Origin: Capsicum annuum
Taxonomy: Eukaryota > Streptophyta > Magnoliopsida > Solanales > Solanaceae
Direction: 5' to 3'
DNA length: 64,000 nt
NCBI RefSeq assembly: GCF_002878395.1
Contig: NC_061115.1
Location: 219,817,442-219,881,441 of the forward strand
Positions 55,613 to 64,000 of the stretch are shown one piece after another. The translations under genes and the position numbers were made by a program. The first letter of the stretch is position 1. Each line of letters begins with the position of its first letter. The notes under the pieces are model-generated. The model did not search any database, was not told where the DNA came from, and saw only the letters and a program-made list of their open reading frames with translations.

Positions 55613-55811
55613 ACGTGGCGGAGCTAGAATTTTTATTGAGGGGATTCAAAGTATATATACAAACTAGTCGAAGTGGATCAACATCTACTGTATATGTATA
55701 ATAAATATTTTTAACCATGTGAAAATATTATAAAAACAGTATAATTTTTCATCGAAGGGGTTCGGGTTCTCCACTGCTAGTTTTTATATTGCAAAGGTGG
55801 CTCCGCCACTG
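55613..55811. mobile_element. hAT-like MITE, 199 bp
   Basis: 8-bp target duplication CTAGTTGT (55605-55612 and 55812-55819). The termini ACGTGGCGGAGCTAG and TGGCTCCGCCACTG are near inverted repeats. The interior carries GGATCAACATCTACTGTATA and GAAGGGGTTCGGGTT, shared with elements at 61.8-62.15 kb. Confidence 0.85.
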
Positions 55812-56059
55812 CTAGTTGTTATATGTGTTGGTGTGAGATAGTTGATAGCACTTGAATAGGTGAGTTGCGTGCAAGCTTGACGAGAGACCATATTATAAAA
55901 AAGTAGTATTTGATAACAAAAAATAGTGTAAAACAGTGTTGTCAAAGGCGCGCTTAAGCCCTGAAGTGAGACACAAAGCATGTAATTTTCTTTGTCAATG
56001 AGTGCAATCCTGAAAATGTGCCACTAGATATTTCACTTTATCATAATGTATTTTCAATT

Positions 56060-56526
56060 TCACGAAACATGACCCGTGATAGGAAGTTGTGGTGGACGCG
56101 AATTAGGGTAAGAAGGTTGTAAGGGTGCGTTTGTAATAGTAGGGAGGAGTGCTTTGTTTGTATCTGTGCCTGTAGTTTCTTGTTCATAGTGTTTTGATGA
56201 TGATTGTGATCTCGAGTAGATAGTTTATAGTAGGGAGGAGTGCTTTGTTTGTATCTGTGCTTGTAGTTTCTTGTTCGTAGTGTTCTAATGATGTTTGTGA
56301 TCTCGAATAGATTGTTTATAGTATCACTCTGTTAGTGTCTTGTTTCTTTTATTATCCAATGGTGTGTTACCTCATTTTGTTGTTTATTTTTATGCTTTTT
56401 TGTTTGTTATATTGTTATCTGTCACAAGTCAGGTGTCTATCAGAAACAACCGCTCTACTTCACCTAAGGTAGTGGTAAATACTTAGAGGTAAATATACTC
56501 TGAGTATGTTGTTGTTGTTGTTGTAT
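56060..56526 (+). mobile_element. RTE-type LINE 3' end fragment C
   Basis: MTRDRKLWWTRIRVRRL then stop is the end of the RTE LINE protein. A 3' UTR follows in which about 105 bp (GTAGGGAGGAGTGCTTTGTT onward, 56139 and 56231) is tandemly duplicated. The tail has CGCTCTACTTCACCTAAGG and ends (TTG)5. Confidence 0.75.
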
Positions 56527-57670
56527 ATTTATCATTCATACTTATGATTATTAATCTCAGACTATGCATGCATACATATTTGTCGGTTTTTTCCAATTAA
56601 AGCCCACGGTTTGCTTGCCCTTTGCCTTTAAACCTCCAAAGGGCCTTAGAGCCTTTCTGCACTTTTCGCTTTTGATAACACTGGTCTAATATAAATATTT
56701 GAATACTAAATGACCCATATAGTGTGGAACGAATAAGAGGGTTCTTATATCGTTACATAGCTTTCATTGCTATAAATTGGTAGGTAAATTTCTGTTCTTT
56801 ATGTGATCGCAATGCTTTAGAATTGAACAAGTTATTTGATTACTAAAATCTGTTAAAATCCATTTGTTTGATGGACCAATTTTGTTAGTAGAATGTCTTG
56901 GTAATTCTGTGTTCCTGTTATCTATTCGTTGCCTATGGATTTTGAGCGATGTAGATAATTTGGTGATTCGAAATTTAGAAAAACGAGAATGGGGAGTGGA
57001 GAGTGGAGTGTACTGGTTGGTTGACTTGTAGTTGAAAAAAAATAGTTGCATATGACGACACACAAGGTTGTGGCGTAGAGGTCAACGAAGCCAAAACGAA
57101 CCAGGGTATACCAGCGTTCGAGTTGCAACAATGATACAAAACAGTAAGGTGATTTTCTCTTCCATCTGTCAAGTTGGTACGTGTGTTGATGGGAGATAGT
57201 TAGCACCCAAGAGTGAATATCGAATGAACCATGGTATATGAGGGACCAAATCACAATAATGGTCAACAGAAGTTGGTTGGTATAGTTTTTTTTGTTTCAT
57301 TTGTTGAGTTGGTAACTGTTGGCGAGCGATAGTTTGCACCTGGCGAATTATCAAGTTTTGTGCAAAGCTTGCCTAGACAGCGTCATTATAAATAAGTAGT
57401 CTTTCTGTAGTATTCTTTTGTCTGGAATTGAAAATTTAATAATCTTTCATATATGAGTTATTAATGGTATTACTGTAATTGATCGTTCAAGACATCAATC
57501 ATCTCGACAGGTGCTTACTTTGTACTTAAAGATTCTACGAGTCGCAATAATTTGATAGACATTCATATTCACATGAAAATGAACTATGGATTAGCTAATG
57601 TTTTTTTTTTTTTGTTGGGTGACTGACAAACATTAATCTAACAGGTTTGGTGTAAGGAAGTTCTGCAAAG

Positions 57671-58108
57671 ATGGGTCGTGTGCGCACCAAGACTGTGAAG
57701 AAGTCATCTCGACAGGTAATTGAGAGGTATTACTCGAAAATGACTTTGGATTTCCACACAAACAAGAAGATCCTGGAGGAAGTTGCCATAATTCCTTCCA
57801 AGCGTCTCCGTAACAAGATTGCTGGTTTTTCCACCCATCTCATGAAACGTATCCAGAAGGGACCCGTTCGTGGTATCTCCTTGAAACTGCAGGAGGAGGA
57901 GCGTGAGAGGCGCATGGACTTTGTTCCCGATGAGTCTGCCATCAAGACTGATCTCATTGAAGTCGACAAGGAGACCCTCGACATGCTTTCAGCCCTCGGC
58001 ATCTCTGACCTTCCTGGTGTCGTCAAGCAGGCTGCTGAACCACAAGCAGTAGCAGCAGTTCTCCCCACGTATGGTCGTGGTGCCGGAGGTTTTGGGCGGA
58101 AATTCTAA
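57671..58108 (+). CDS. RPS17: 40S ribosomal protein S17 (eS17)
   Basis: Uninterrupted 145-residue protein starting [20 protein letters not shown]. eS17 is a structural protein of the small cytosolic ribosomal subunit, needed for 40S maturation, and acts in nucleolus and cytoplasm. The conserved core follows: [59 protein letters not shown], then the plant-type C-terminus ending GAGGFGRKF. Length fits plant eS17 (about 140). It starts at the first ATG after the inferred leader intron, in the context AAGATGGG. Codon use is richer in G and C than the flanks. The site II and telo-box promoter 2.4 kb upstream supports expression with other ribosomal-protein genes. No frame damage is visible. Confidence 0.98.
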   Translation: MGRVRTKTVKKSSRQVIERYYSKMTLDFHTNKKILEEVAIIPSKRLRNKIAGFSTHLMKRIQKGPVRGISLKLQEEERERRMDFVPDESAIKTDLIEVDKETLDMLSALGISDLPGVVKQAAEPQAVAAVLPTYGRGAGGFGRKF

Positions 58109-58400
58109 TAAGAGAATAGTGTTGAAGCTTTTATGGTCAATTGAAGAATGTCTTTTTGGTAGATTATGTGGTTGTTTAGTTTCCATTGTTGAGACAAATG
58201 ATGAACATCCCCTTTTGGTTTTAAAATGCATTGTTATACATTTAATTACAATTATTTTCCGTACCACGGACCCCGTGCATAACAGGAGTTTTAGTGCTTT
58301 AGTGCCTTATCACTAGTAGAGAATCGTCGATTACGAATAAGAAAGGCCAAGTACATGTTAAAGAGCCTAATGTTGGGGGATTTTTCTTTAAGCATGTGTA
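58109..58400 (+). other. eS17 3' flank
   Basis: Presumed 3' UTR and downstream spacer, with no further gene recognised. The short open frames here overlap the eS17 terminus and are not credible. Confidence 0.6.
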
Positions 58401-58404
58401 AAAC

Positions 58405-58585
58405 TAGTAAAGTTAAAGTTGCTACCACGTGATCAGGAGGTCACGGGTTCCAATTGTGAAAACAACCTCCAATAGAAATGCAAGTAAAAGTTACGTACAA
58501 TAGATTCTTATGATTTGATTATTTGCCACCTGATCAGGAGGTCACGAGTTTACAAATAAAACTTCGTACAATAGATTCTTAAGGT
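58405..58585 (+). mobile_element. Two decayed tRNA-derived SINE pieces
   Basis: GATCAGGAGGTCACGGGTTCC (about 58431) and GATCAGGAGGTCACGAGTTTA (about 58530) are each followed within 60 bases by a GTACAATAGATTCTTA phrase. They correspond to the B-box part and body of the SINE at 61309. Both are partial. Confidence 0.6.
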
Positions 58586-58857
58586 GACACATTTTAAGAT
58601 CACAAAATTTAAATGACATGTCTCTAAATCAAGATCATAAGATTTAATTTTTTTAGTTGATTTTTTAAGTATTATATTCGAAAACAGTACTTAATAATTA
58701 ATTACTTTTTGAGAGTAGGTTGTCCTTAATTAATAAAATTAGTACTTATTAACTAATACCACTATTATTGGTTCTTGTTTAAATATTAGCACACCAGCCC
58801 CAACCACACATTAGGAAGTCCTTAATTGACTTTTTGTTGGTTCTCCTTTGATACCTC

Positions 58858-59240
58858 TATTAGAACTTAATTAATTTGAATTCGCACTAGAAAGTCTCAC
58901 TGTGAGGGGTAAAGCGTTTTCTACCAAAGACGAGTCTATTAGGGCTTGTTTAATCTGGATTCGTGCTGGAAAGTCCCACTATGAGGGAAAAAAACTCCCT
59001 ACCAAAGGCAAGTCCATACTCAGGGCTCAAACTCTAACTCGGTGTTCGGTACTTTTATTAGTGCTTAATTAATTCAACTTCGCTCTGGGAAGTTCCATTA
59101 TGAAGGGTAAAGTGGTCCCTATCAAAGACGAGTCTATTAGAGCTTGTTTAATTTGGATTCGTACTGGAAAGTCCCACTATAAGGGGTAAAACACTCCCTA
59201 TCAAAGACAAGTTCATATCAGGGCTCAAACTCGAAAACTC
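58858..59240. repeat. Four-unit tandem repeat arranged as two dimers
   Basis: Units start TATTAG at 58858, 58937, 59056 and 59135, so 79 bp within each pair and 198 bp between pairs. Common phrases are GGAAAGTCCCACTATxAGGG and CTATCAAAGACxAGTC. AGGGCTCAAACTC ends each pair. No coding potential. From 59240 to 59850 only AT-rich DNA with homopolymer runs is seen. Confidence 0.8.
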
Positions 59241-59889
59241 TGATTAAGGATAGAAGAATACTTTCACTCTATCACAACTTTTGGTGATCCTTAATTGACT
59301 TCTATTTTTTTTCTATAATTATAGTGTTCGAGTTAATTTGCATATATCTTCATTATTTTTATTGAATACTTATTACTTTCTCCAACATTAATATTGAATA
59401 ATTTTATCAACTAAGACTTAGATACATGAGAGGAATCACTTCCTTTTTGTCTTTACTAGAACTTAAATAACATGTTTAATCCCCACTTTTAAAAGGCCAA
59501 AATGCTTATTTTTTTTTTTTTAAAAAAACAAATATATTTTAGAGAATCAACGTGTTTGATCAAGCTTTTGGTGAACAAATAATTATTTTTTAGTAGTAGT
59601 AGAAGTTATTTTTATTCTTTTACGTTGAAGCCAAAAAGTAGCTTCTTTAAAAGAGTAAGTGCTTTAAAAAAATTTAGGATAAAATAATCCATATAAAATT
59701 TATATTTACCAAATGACAATCAGTAGTGATTTCTTTTTCGTAATTTAACAAGTTTATACATTTTTTTTTTTTTGTAAATATTAATTAAGCACAAACTATT
59801 AACAAAAGCATTCTCAAACAATTTAATAGCTAAACACAAAGTACTACTATCCTAATGCTCTTTTTTTTTTTTTTTTTTTTGTCTTGAGA

Positions 59890-60345
59890 TAAGCGTCCAG
59901 TACCACTCGAACTATGAACAAATTTGCTATGACATATTCCAACTTCACAGGGGTCTTATTATACCCTAAACTCAATTTTAGTGCATTTTTGACACCCTTT
60001 TGTGCTGACGTGACACCTTTACTATATAAAACGAGGCTCACATCAAAGGTGTCACGTGGCACATACGTGGTATACCGTGTGAATCAACATACTAAAGGTC
60101 CACGTAGGCACTTAAGGTTGCCAAAAATACGATTTTAATTAGTCCAGGAGGGTAATAGGACCCCTTTAACTTGAGGTGTGTCTCAGCAATTTCGTATATA
60201 ATTCTGGGTGGAAACAATTCATTTACTCTTAAATATGATTTTAATTAGTCCAGAAGGATAATAAGACCCCTTTAACTTGAGGTATGTCTCAGTAATTTCA
60301 TATATAATTCTGGGTGGAAACAGTCTATTTACTCTCATTTATAAT
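59890..60345. mobile_element. Foldback MITE-like repeat plus a duplicated arm
   Basis: The left arm (about 59895-59995, GAACTATGAACAAATTTGCT.. GGGGTCTTATTATACCCTAA) is the inverted counterpart of the right arm (about 60117-60215, GTCCAGGAGGGTAATAGGAC.. GTGTCTCAGCAATTTCG). The right arm is repeated in direct orientation at 60235-60340. A further arm lies at about 62690-62800. Confidence 0.7.
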
Positions 60346-60885
60346 TATCAACATTAATCAAACTCTCTTTATTTAATTAAGGGACATTATGATCAGTGGT
60401 TATCTTACATAATCTCTTAATTAATTTGATACTTTGAGATTAATTAAATTAAAAATGATCTTCTTAATCATAGAGGGGTTAAGGTGGCGTGTACCCCCCC
60501 CCTCCCCCAAATTGTCCATGCATGCATTTGTATAAATCATTGAAGATTGGTAGAAAGGGGACCAAAACAGTTCACACACATATTTTTGCCCCTTCAAAAA
60601 AATTTAAACTAATAAAAAATATTAATATATAACTAAGTCAAAGATTCTAATTAATTACTAACATATATATTGATCATCACACGAGTGAAGGATCACCAGA
60701 AGTTTCTTGTTAATATAAGATTAAAAAAATAAAAAAATAAAACTTTTCAAATAAAATAAATATTGAAGAATTGTTGGAACTTTGCACTTGGATGCAATCC
60801 TCTAATGTAAGTTCACAAACTTGTTGATTGACATGGTTTATATTTATATTGTTATTTAAATTTTATTTTAGATCATAAATTTTAA

Positions 60886-61075
60886 AAGTTTTTCTTTCTT
60901 TATAAAAATTTGTGTCCAATCGAATGGTGTCATAAAAATTGGATATACAAAGAGTAACAAATATCTTGTACGTCCATTTAAAGTTTTTCTTTCTTTATAA
61001 AAATTTGTGTCCAATCGAATGGTGTCATAAAAATTGGATATACAAAGAGTAACAAATATCTTGTACGTCCATTTG
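60886..61075. repeat. 95-bp tandem duplication
   Basis: Two adjacent, essentially identical 95-bp copies (AAGTTTTTCTTTCTTTATAA at 60886 and 60981, through CTTGTACGTCCATTT). It is a recent duplication. Nothing else is recognised in 60350-60880, which is AT-rich with a C-run at 60495. Confidence 0.93.
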
Positions 61076-61092
61076 TACTTATTCAGTACTGA

Positions 61093-61305
61093 TGCGGACT
61101 TAGGATTTAAGGAGTGTGAGTGCTTACTACAGAAAAAAATGAAACATCACCTTAATATGTCAGTGCACCTAACCAACTTCTTGCTTAGGGGTGCTTTTAT
61201 ATAATTTATACTTATTTTCGTATTTTTTTTTATGTAATTATACCTATTCCGCATCGAGTTTAGTGGGTGTCGGAGCACCCAAAAATTATGTGTAGGTCCG
61301 CCGCT
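61093..61305. mobile_element. hAT-like MITE related to the 45.65-kb copy
   Basis: Shares TTATGTAATTATACCTATTC, CGAGTTTAGTGGGTGT and AGCACCCAAAAATTATGTG with the element at 45650, and ends AGGTCCGCCGCTG. The left end TGATGCGGACTTAGG is degraded. A SINE follows directly. Confidence 0.7.
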
Positions 61306-61308
61306 GAA

Positions 61309-61554
61309 GGGGAGCCTTGGAGTAACTGGTAAAGTTGCTGTCATGTGACCAGGAGGTCACGGGTTCAAGCCTTGGAAACAGCCTTTGGCAGAAATTCAAG
61401 GTAAGGCTGCGTACGATACACCCTTGTGGTGGGGTCCTTCCCCGAACACCGCAGAAATTCAAGGTAAGGCTGCGTACAATATACCCTTGTGGTGGGGTCC
61501 TTTTCCGAACACTGCATATAGCGATAGCTTTAGTGCGCCGGACTCCCTTTTTTT
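61309..61554 (+). mobile_element. tRNA-derived SINE with internal 63-bp duplication
   Basis: GGAGCCTTGGAGTAACTGGT (A-box region), AGGTCACGGGTTCAAGCC (B box), a GTAAGGCTGCGTACGATACA body, CTTCCCCGAACACC, and an end TTTAGTGCGCCGGACTCCC with a T run. This matches a very common solanaceous SINE layout. A 63-bp stretch starting GCAGAAATTCAAGG is tandemly duplicated (61388 and 61451). The open frame through it is not a gene. Confidence 0.85.
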
Positions 61555-61689
61555 AGTACTGACTTGACATACCCTTGAAAAGCAATAAGTAGATTGATAA
61601 TTTTGCTATATTCATGGCCACATTTAGTTAAAGTTTTCCTCATTCCTTTGCCTTATTTACCTTTCAAAAAGGGCAACTTGGAACACTAA

Positions 61690-62193
61690 AACTTTCGTGA
61701 TGCTCGGGGTTCGAGGAAGGATCGGATTACAAAGGGGCTATTGTATGCAACCTTACAATTGCATTATTTCTACTAGAGTATATTTCCACAACTTGAACAT
61801 ATGACCTCCCGGTCACCAGACGAAGTTAGTGGCGGAGTCAGAATTTTAATAAAAAGGGTTCAGAAATAAACATACAAACAAATCAAAGGGGGTTCAACAT
61901 CTACCATGCATATACACATAAAAAATAATTTGAACTATGTATAATATTATAATTTTTCGCCAAAAGGGGGTTCGGATGAACCCCTCGCCAAAGGGTAGCT
62001 CCACCCTTGGGACGAACCCCCTTCGACGAAAAATTATATTAATAATACAGGATTAAAATAATTTTTATGTATATATTGTAGATGTTGATCCCCCTTCGGT
62101 GAGCTTTTCTTCAGATTTTGAACCCCCTCGGCAGAAATCCTGACTCCGCCTCTGCCGGTCACATGACAACAACTTTACCTGTTACTCCAGTTT
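61690..62193 (-). mobile_element. SINE on the minus strand, split by a MITE pair
   Basis: Its 5' part (62163-62193, TTACCTGTTACTCCAG on the plus strand) and 3' part (about 61690-61808) join into one copy of the SINE seen at 61309 if the 338-bp insert at 61817-62154 and one 8-bp duplication are removed. Confidence 0.8.
61817..62154. mobile_element. Head-to-head hAT-like MITE pair inserted in a SINE
   Basis: Flanked by CCGGTCAC at 61809-61816 and 62155-62162. The left half (AGTGGCGGAGTCAGAATTTT.. GGGTTCAACATCTACCATG) and right half (read on the other strand, CAGAGGCGGAGTCAGGATTT.. GATCAACATCTACAATATA) are the same MITE family in opposite orientations. The whole insert is therefore a large palindrome with CAGxxGCGGAG termini. 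Confidence 0.8.
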
Positions 62194-63285
62194 CCTTTTA
62201 CTTATTTACCGAACACTAAAAATAAATAAGAAACTCACTTATTTTCGGAAAAAAATATTTTCTTTTGTACCAAACAAATCCACACCCATAATGATATCTT
62301 TTATTCCCTTTCTATTTTTGTATTAAAACACAAAATATAATATAAAAAAGACAAGAAAATTGGTAACTCATCATAAGATATTCATGCATGCAAAGTTATG
62401 AAAGTCAGAAAGTGTACATGGTAGTTGATAAGATTGCATCATAGAAAATGAAATCTTAACATAATTTTGGTGAAACAAACAACCATTGCATGTGATTGTA
62501 TCTCCAGACAAATTTCCGATTTGAAGTTTATGAATTTTTATGATGACTTTAAGTTAATATTATAATAATAACTAGATTCATAAGTAAACGTGGTTTTTAA
62601 CTTGTCTTCAGCCGATATCTATGCACTCTAACTTTGTGTGTGCACGAGTAAGTACTTAAATATAGGCCCACGTGTGTGCAACGTATGTGTCGCGTAGGCA
62701 CTAAGGTTGTCAAAAATACGATTTTAATTAGTCCAAGGGTAATAGGACCCTCCTAAAGTTCGGGTGTGTCTCAGCCTTTTCGCGTATAGTTAAAGGTGAC
62801 CGGTAATAGAGCATTTTTCCTTAATATTAAAATAATAACTAGATTCAGATGTAAACGTGTTTTTTAACTTGTCTTCAACCGATATCTATGCACTTTAACT
62901 TTGTGTGTGCAGGAGTAAATACTTAGACTCGTATAAAGTTGAACAAGTAGACACTTACAAGTTACATGACGTTCTACATGAGAATAAATTCGTGTCCTAT
63001 ATGGATTATGCCATGTAGGGCATGCGTATGCACTTATTCAACTTTATTCAAATTTAATTTAACTCGTGGACAAATTTATCCACCCTACTCTCAATAAGAG
63101 AGTCATAATTTTCAACCATTGCATGTGATTGTATCTCGAAACAAATCTATGATTTGAAGTTTATGAATTTCTGCGATAACTTTTAGTTATTGTCGTAATA
63201 ATAACTAGATTCAGGCATAAACGTGCTTTTTAACTTATATGCAACTGACAATTCTGCACTCCAACTTTGTCCGTGCACAAGTAAG

Positions 63286-63660
63286 CAGGGGCAGACCTAC
63301 GTGGGTGCCGGAGGTTCACCCGAACCCCCTCGATAAAAAATTACGTTGTATATATAAAGTATTTGTAAATATATTAATTGTGAACAACCTGAATTGAATA
63401 TATATGAGGCAGCCCTGTGGTACTGGGTTGCCCAACTTCTGTCGGAAGTAACCAGCCCACTTCTTGGGTTCGATTCTCACTAGGCGTGCGCAGGTGCTTA
63501 ATTTATTTTTTAATTCTCTGCTTACAGGTACAGGCGTACAACAACTGCTATTTTTTGTTAAAAAAACCTAGAATAATTTAAAACACAAAATCAACGCTGA
63601 AAAACTTAAAAATCCTTTTTTTTTTTCGAACCCTGAGGAAAAATTCTGAATTCGCCACTG
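63286..63660. mobile_element. hAT-like MITE with a SINE-like insert
   Basis: Target duplication CAAGTAAG (63278-63285) and CAAGTAAA (63661-63668). The ends are CAGGGGCAGACCTACG and AATTCGCCACTG. The interior has CACCCGAACCCCCTCGATAA and, near the right, TTCGAACCCTGAGG, as in related elements. The tRNA-like segment 63401-63540 splits it. Confidence 0.8.
63401..63540 (+). mobile_element. tRNA-like SINE candidate
   Basis: TGTGGTACTGGGTTGCCC resembles an A box and GGGTTCGATTCTCAC a B box about 50 bases later. The body ends near TACAGGCGTACAACAACTGC with a T/A-rich tail. It lies inside the MITE. No clear target duplication was found. Confidence 0.5.
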
Positions 63661-63668
63661 CAAGTAAA

Positions 63669-64000
63669 CACTTAAATTTGTATGAATTTAAACAAGTAGA
63701 CAATTACATGGCATTCTACGTGAAAATTCGTGCCCGGCATGTATTATGCCATGTTAAGACGACGTGCGTATGTACTTGTTCAACTTTATACAAAGTTTAA
63801 ATGTCTACTTGTATACATCCAAATTTGAAAGGCATAAATATCAGCCGAGTTCACACGATATTATAATCAAGTCGCTAGATCTGTCTTTACCTTGTAGTTT
63901 AGAACTTCAGGTTTACTAGAAACAAATTCGGCATTTTAAATTTATGAGTTTTGAATTCTCGAATATAACAATGATCGAATTCCGAATAAATTATCTTTAC
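63669..64000. other. Window end, no gene seen
   Basis: Remainder of the third dispersed-repeat copy to about 63830, then AT-rich DNA. No open frame or RNA gene is recognised up to the window edge. Confidence 0.6.

Larger units (their letters stand above)
55379..57644 (+). other. 5' UTR intron of the eS17 gene
   Basis: Inferred intron. The donor GTAAGT at 55379 follows a leader exon (about 55300-55378). The acceptor ACAG ends at 57644 after a T-rich tract, and the coding exon leader starts GTTTGGTG. Leader introns are common in plant ribosomal-protein genes. It contains a hAT-like MITE (55613-55811) and a LINE 3' end (56060-56526). No open frame inside it looks real. Confidence 0.7.
62475..63830. 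repeat. Three partial copies of a dispersed repeat in tandem
   Basis: ATAATAACTAGATTCAxxxxTAAACGTG, CAACTTTGTxxGTGCAxxAGTAA and following text occur at about 62570-62660, 62830-62925 and 63195-63285/63669. The copies include the head GCATGTGATTGTATCTC at 62488 and 63121. The later parts hold an inverted pair (GAACAAGTAGACACTTA against CACTTATTCAACTTTAT). The first copy is interrupted by a foldback arm (62690-62800) and the third by a MITE at 63286. The family is not identified. Confidence 0.7.

Noticed and set aside
55784..57354. Minus-strand ORFs in the eS17 leader intron
   Set aside because: They overlap MITE and LINE sequence or AT-rich intron and show no known domain.

Overview
This is plant nuclear DNA. 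The spliced genes with GT..AG introns, the telo-box ribosomal-protein promoter, and the SolS-type SINEs, RTE LINE tails with (TTG)n ends, LTR elements and MITEs together suggest a solanaceous species; I cannot name the species from the sequence alone. Two very different compartments meet here.

Left part (1 to about 40.7 kb) is satellite heterochromatin. A 183-bp tandem repeat, always in the same orientation, fills about 27.5 kb (roughly 150 monomers) in four blocks: 1-12797, 13665-16429, 26080-38094 and a diverged edge block, 40129-40690. The blocks are separated by a decayed Mutator-like transposase fragment (12.8-13.66 kb), a non-autonomous LTR retrotransposon (16.43-26.08 kb) with a 3.2-kb solo LTR nested inside it, and a plus-strand LTR fragment (38.1-40.1 kb) related to that solo LTR. 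The array has higher-order structure: a 2.9-kb block is repeated 3.6 kb apart, and a 1.9-kb block is tandemly duplicated.

Right part (about 40.7-64 kb) is gene-bearing, AT-rich DNA. It holds four recognisable nuclear genes: the spliceosomal core protein SmG (+), a small mitochondrial IF1/At2g27730-like ATPase-inhibitor-type protein (+), a two-SANT DIVARICATA/SRM1-type MYB-related transcription factor (-) and the cytosolic ribosomal protein eS17 (+). They are functionally unrelated and transcribed separately. Their introns and spacers hold many small mobile elements: RTE LINE 3' ends, tRNA-derived SINEs, Tourist-like and hAT-like MITEs with visible target-site duplications, foldback repeats, and a possible 2.4-kb element with long inverted ends. 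From 58.1 kb to the end no gene is recognised; the DNA is repeats and nested insertions.

I found no convincing new gene system. The most notable observations are the satellite organisation and its conserved dyad, the pol-less retrotransposon whose zinc-knuckle ORF is broken by a short retroposed insert, and several nested insertions whose order can be read from target-site duplications.
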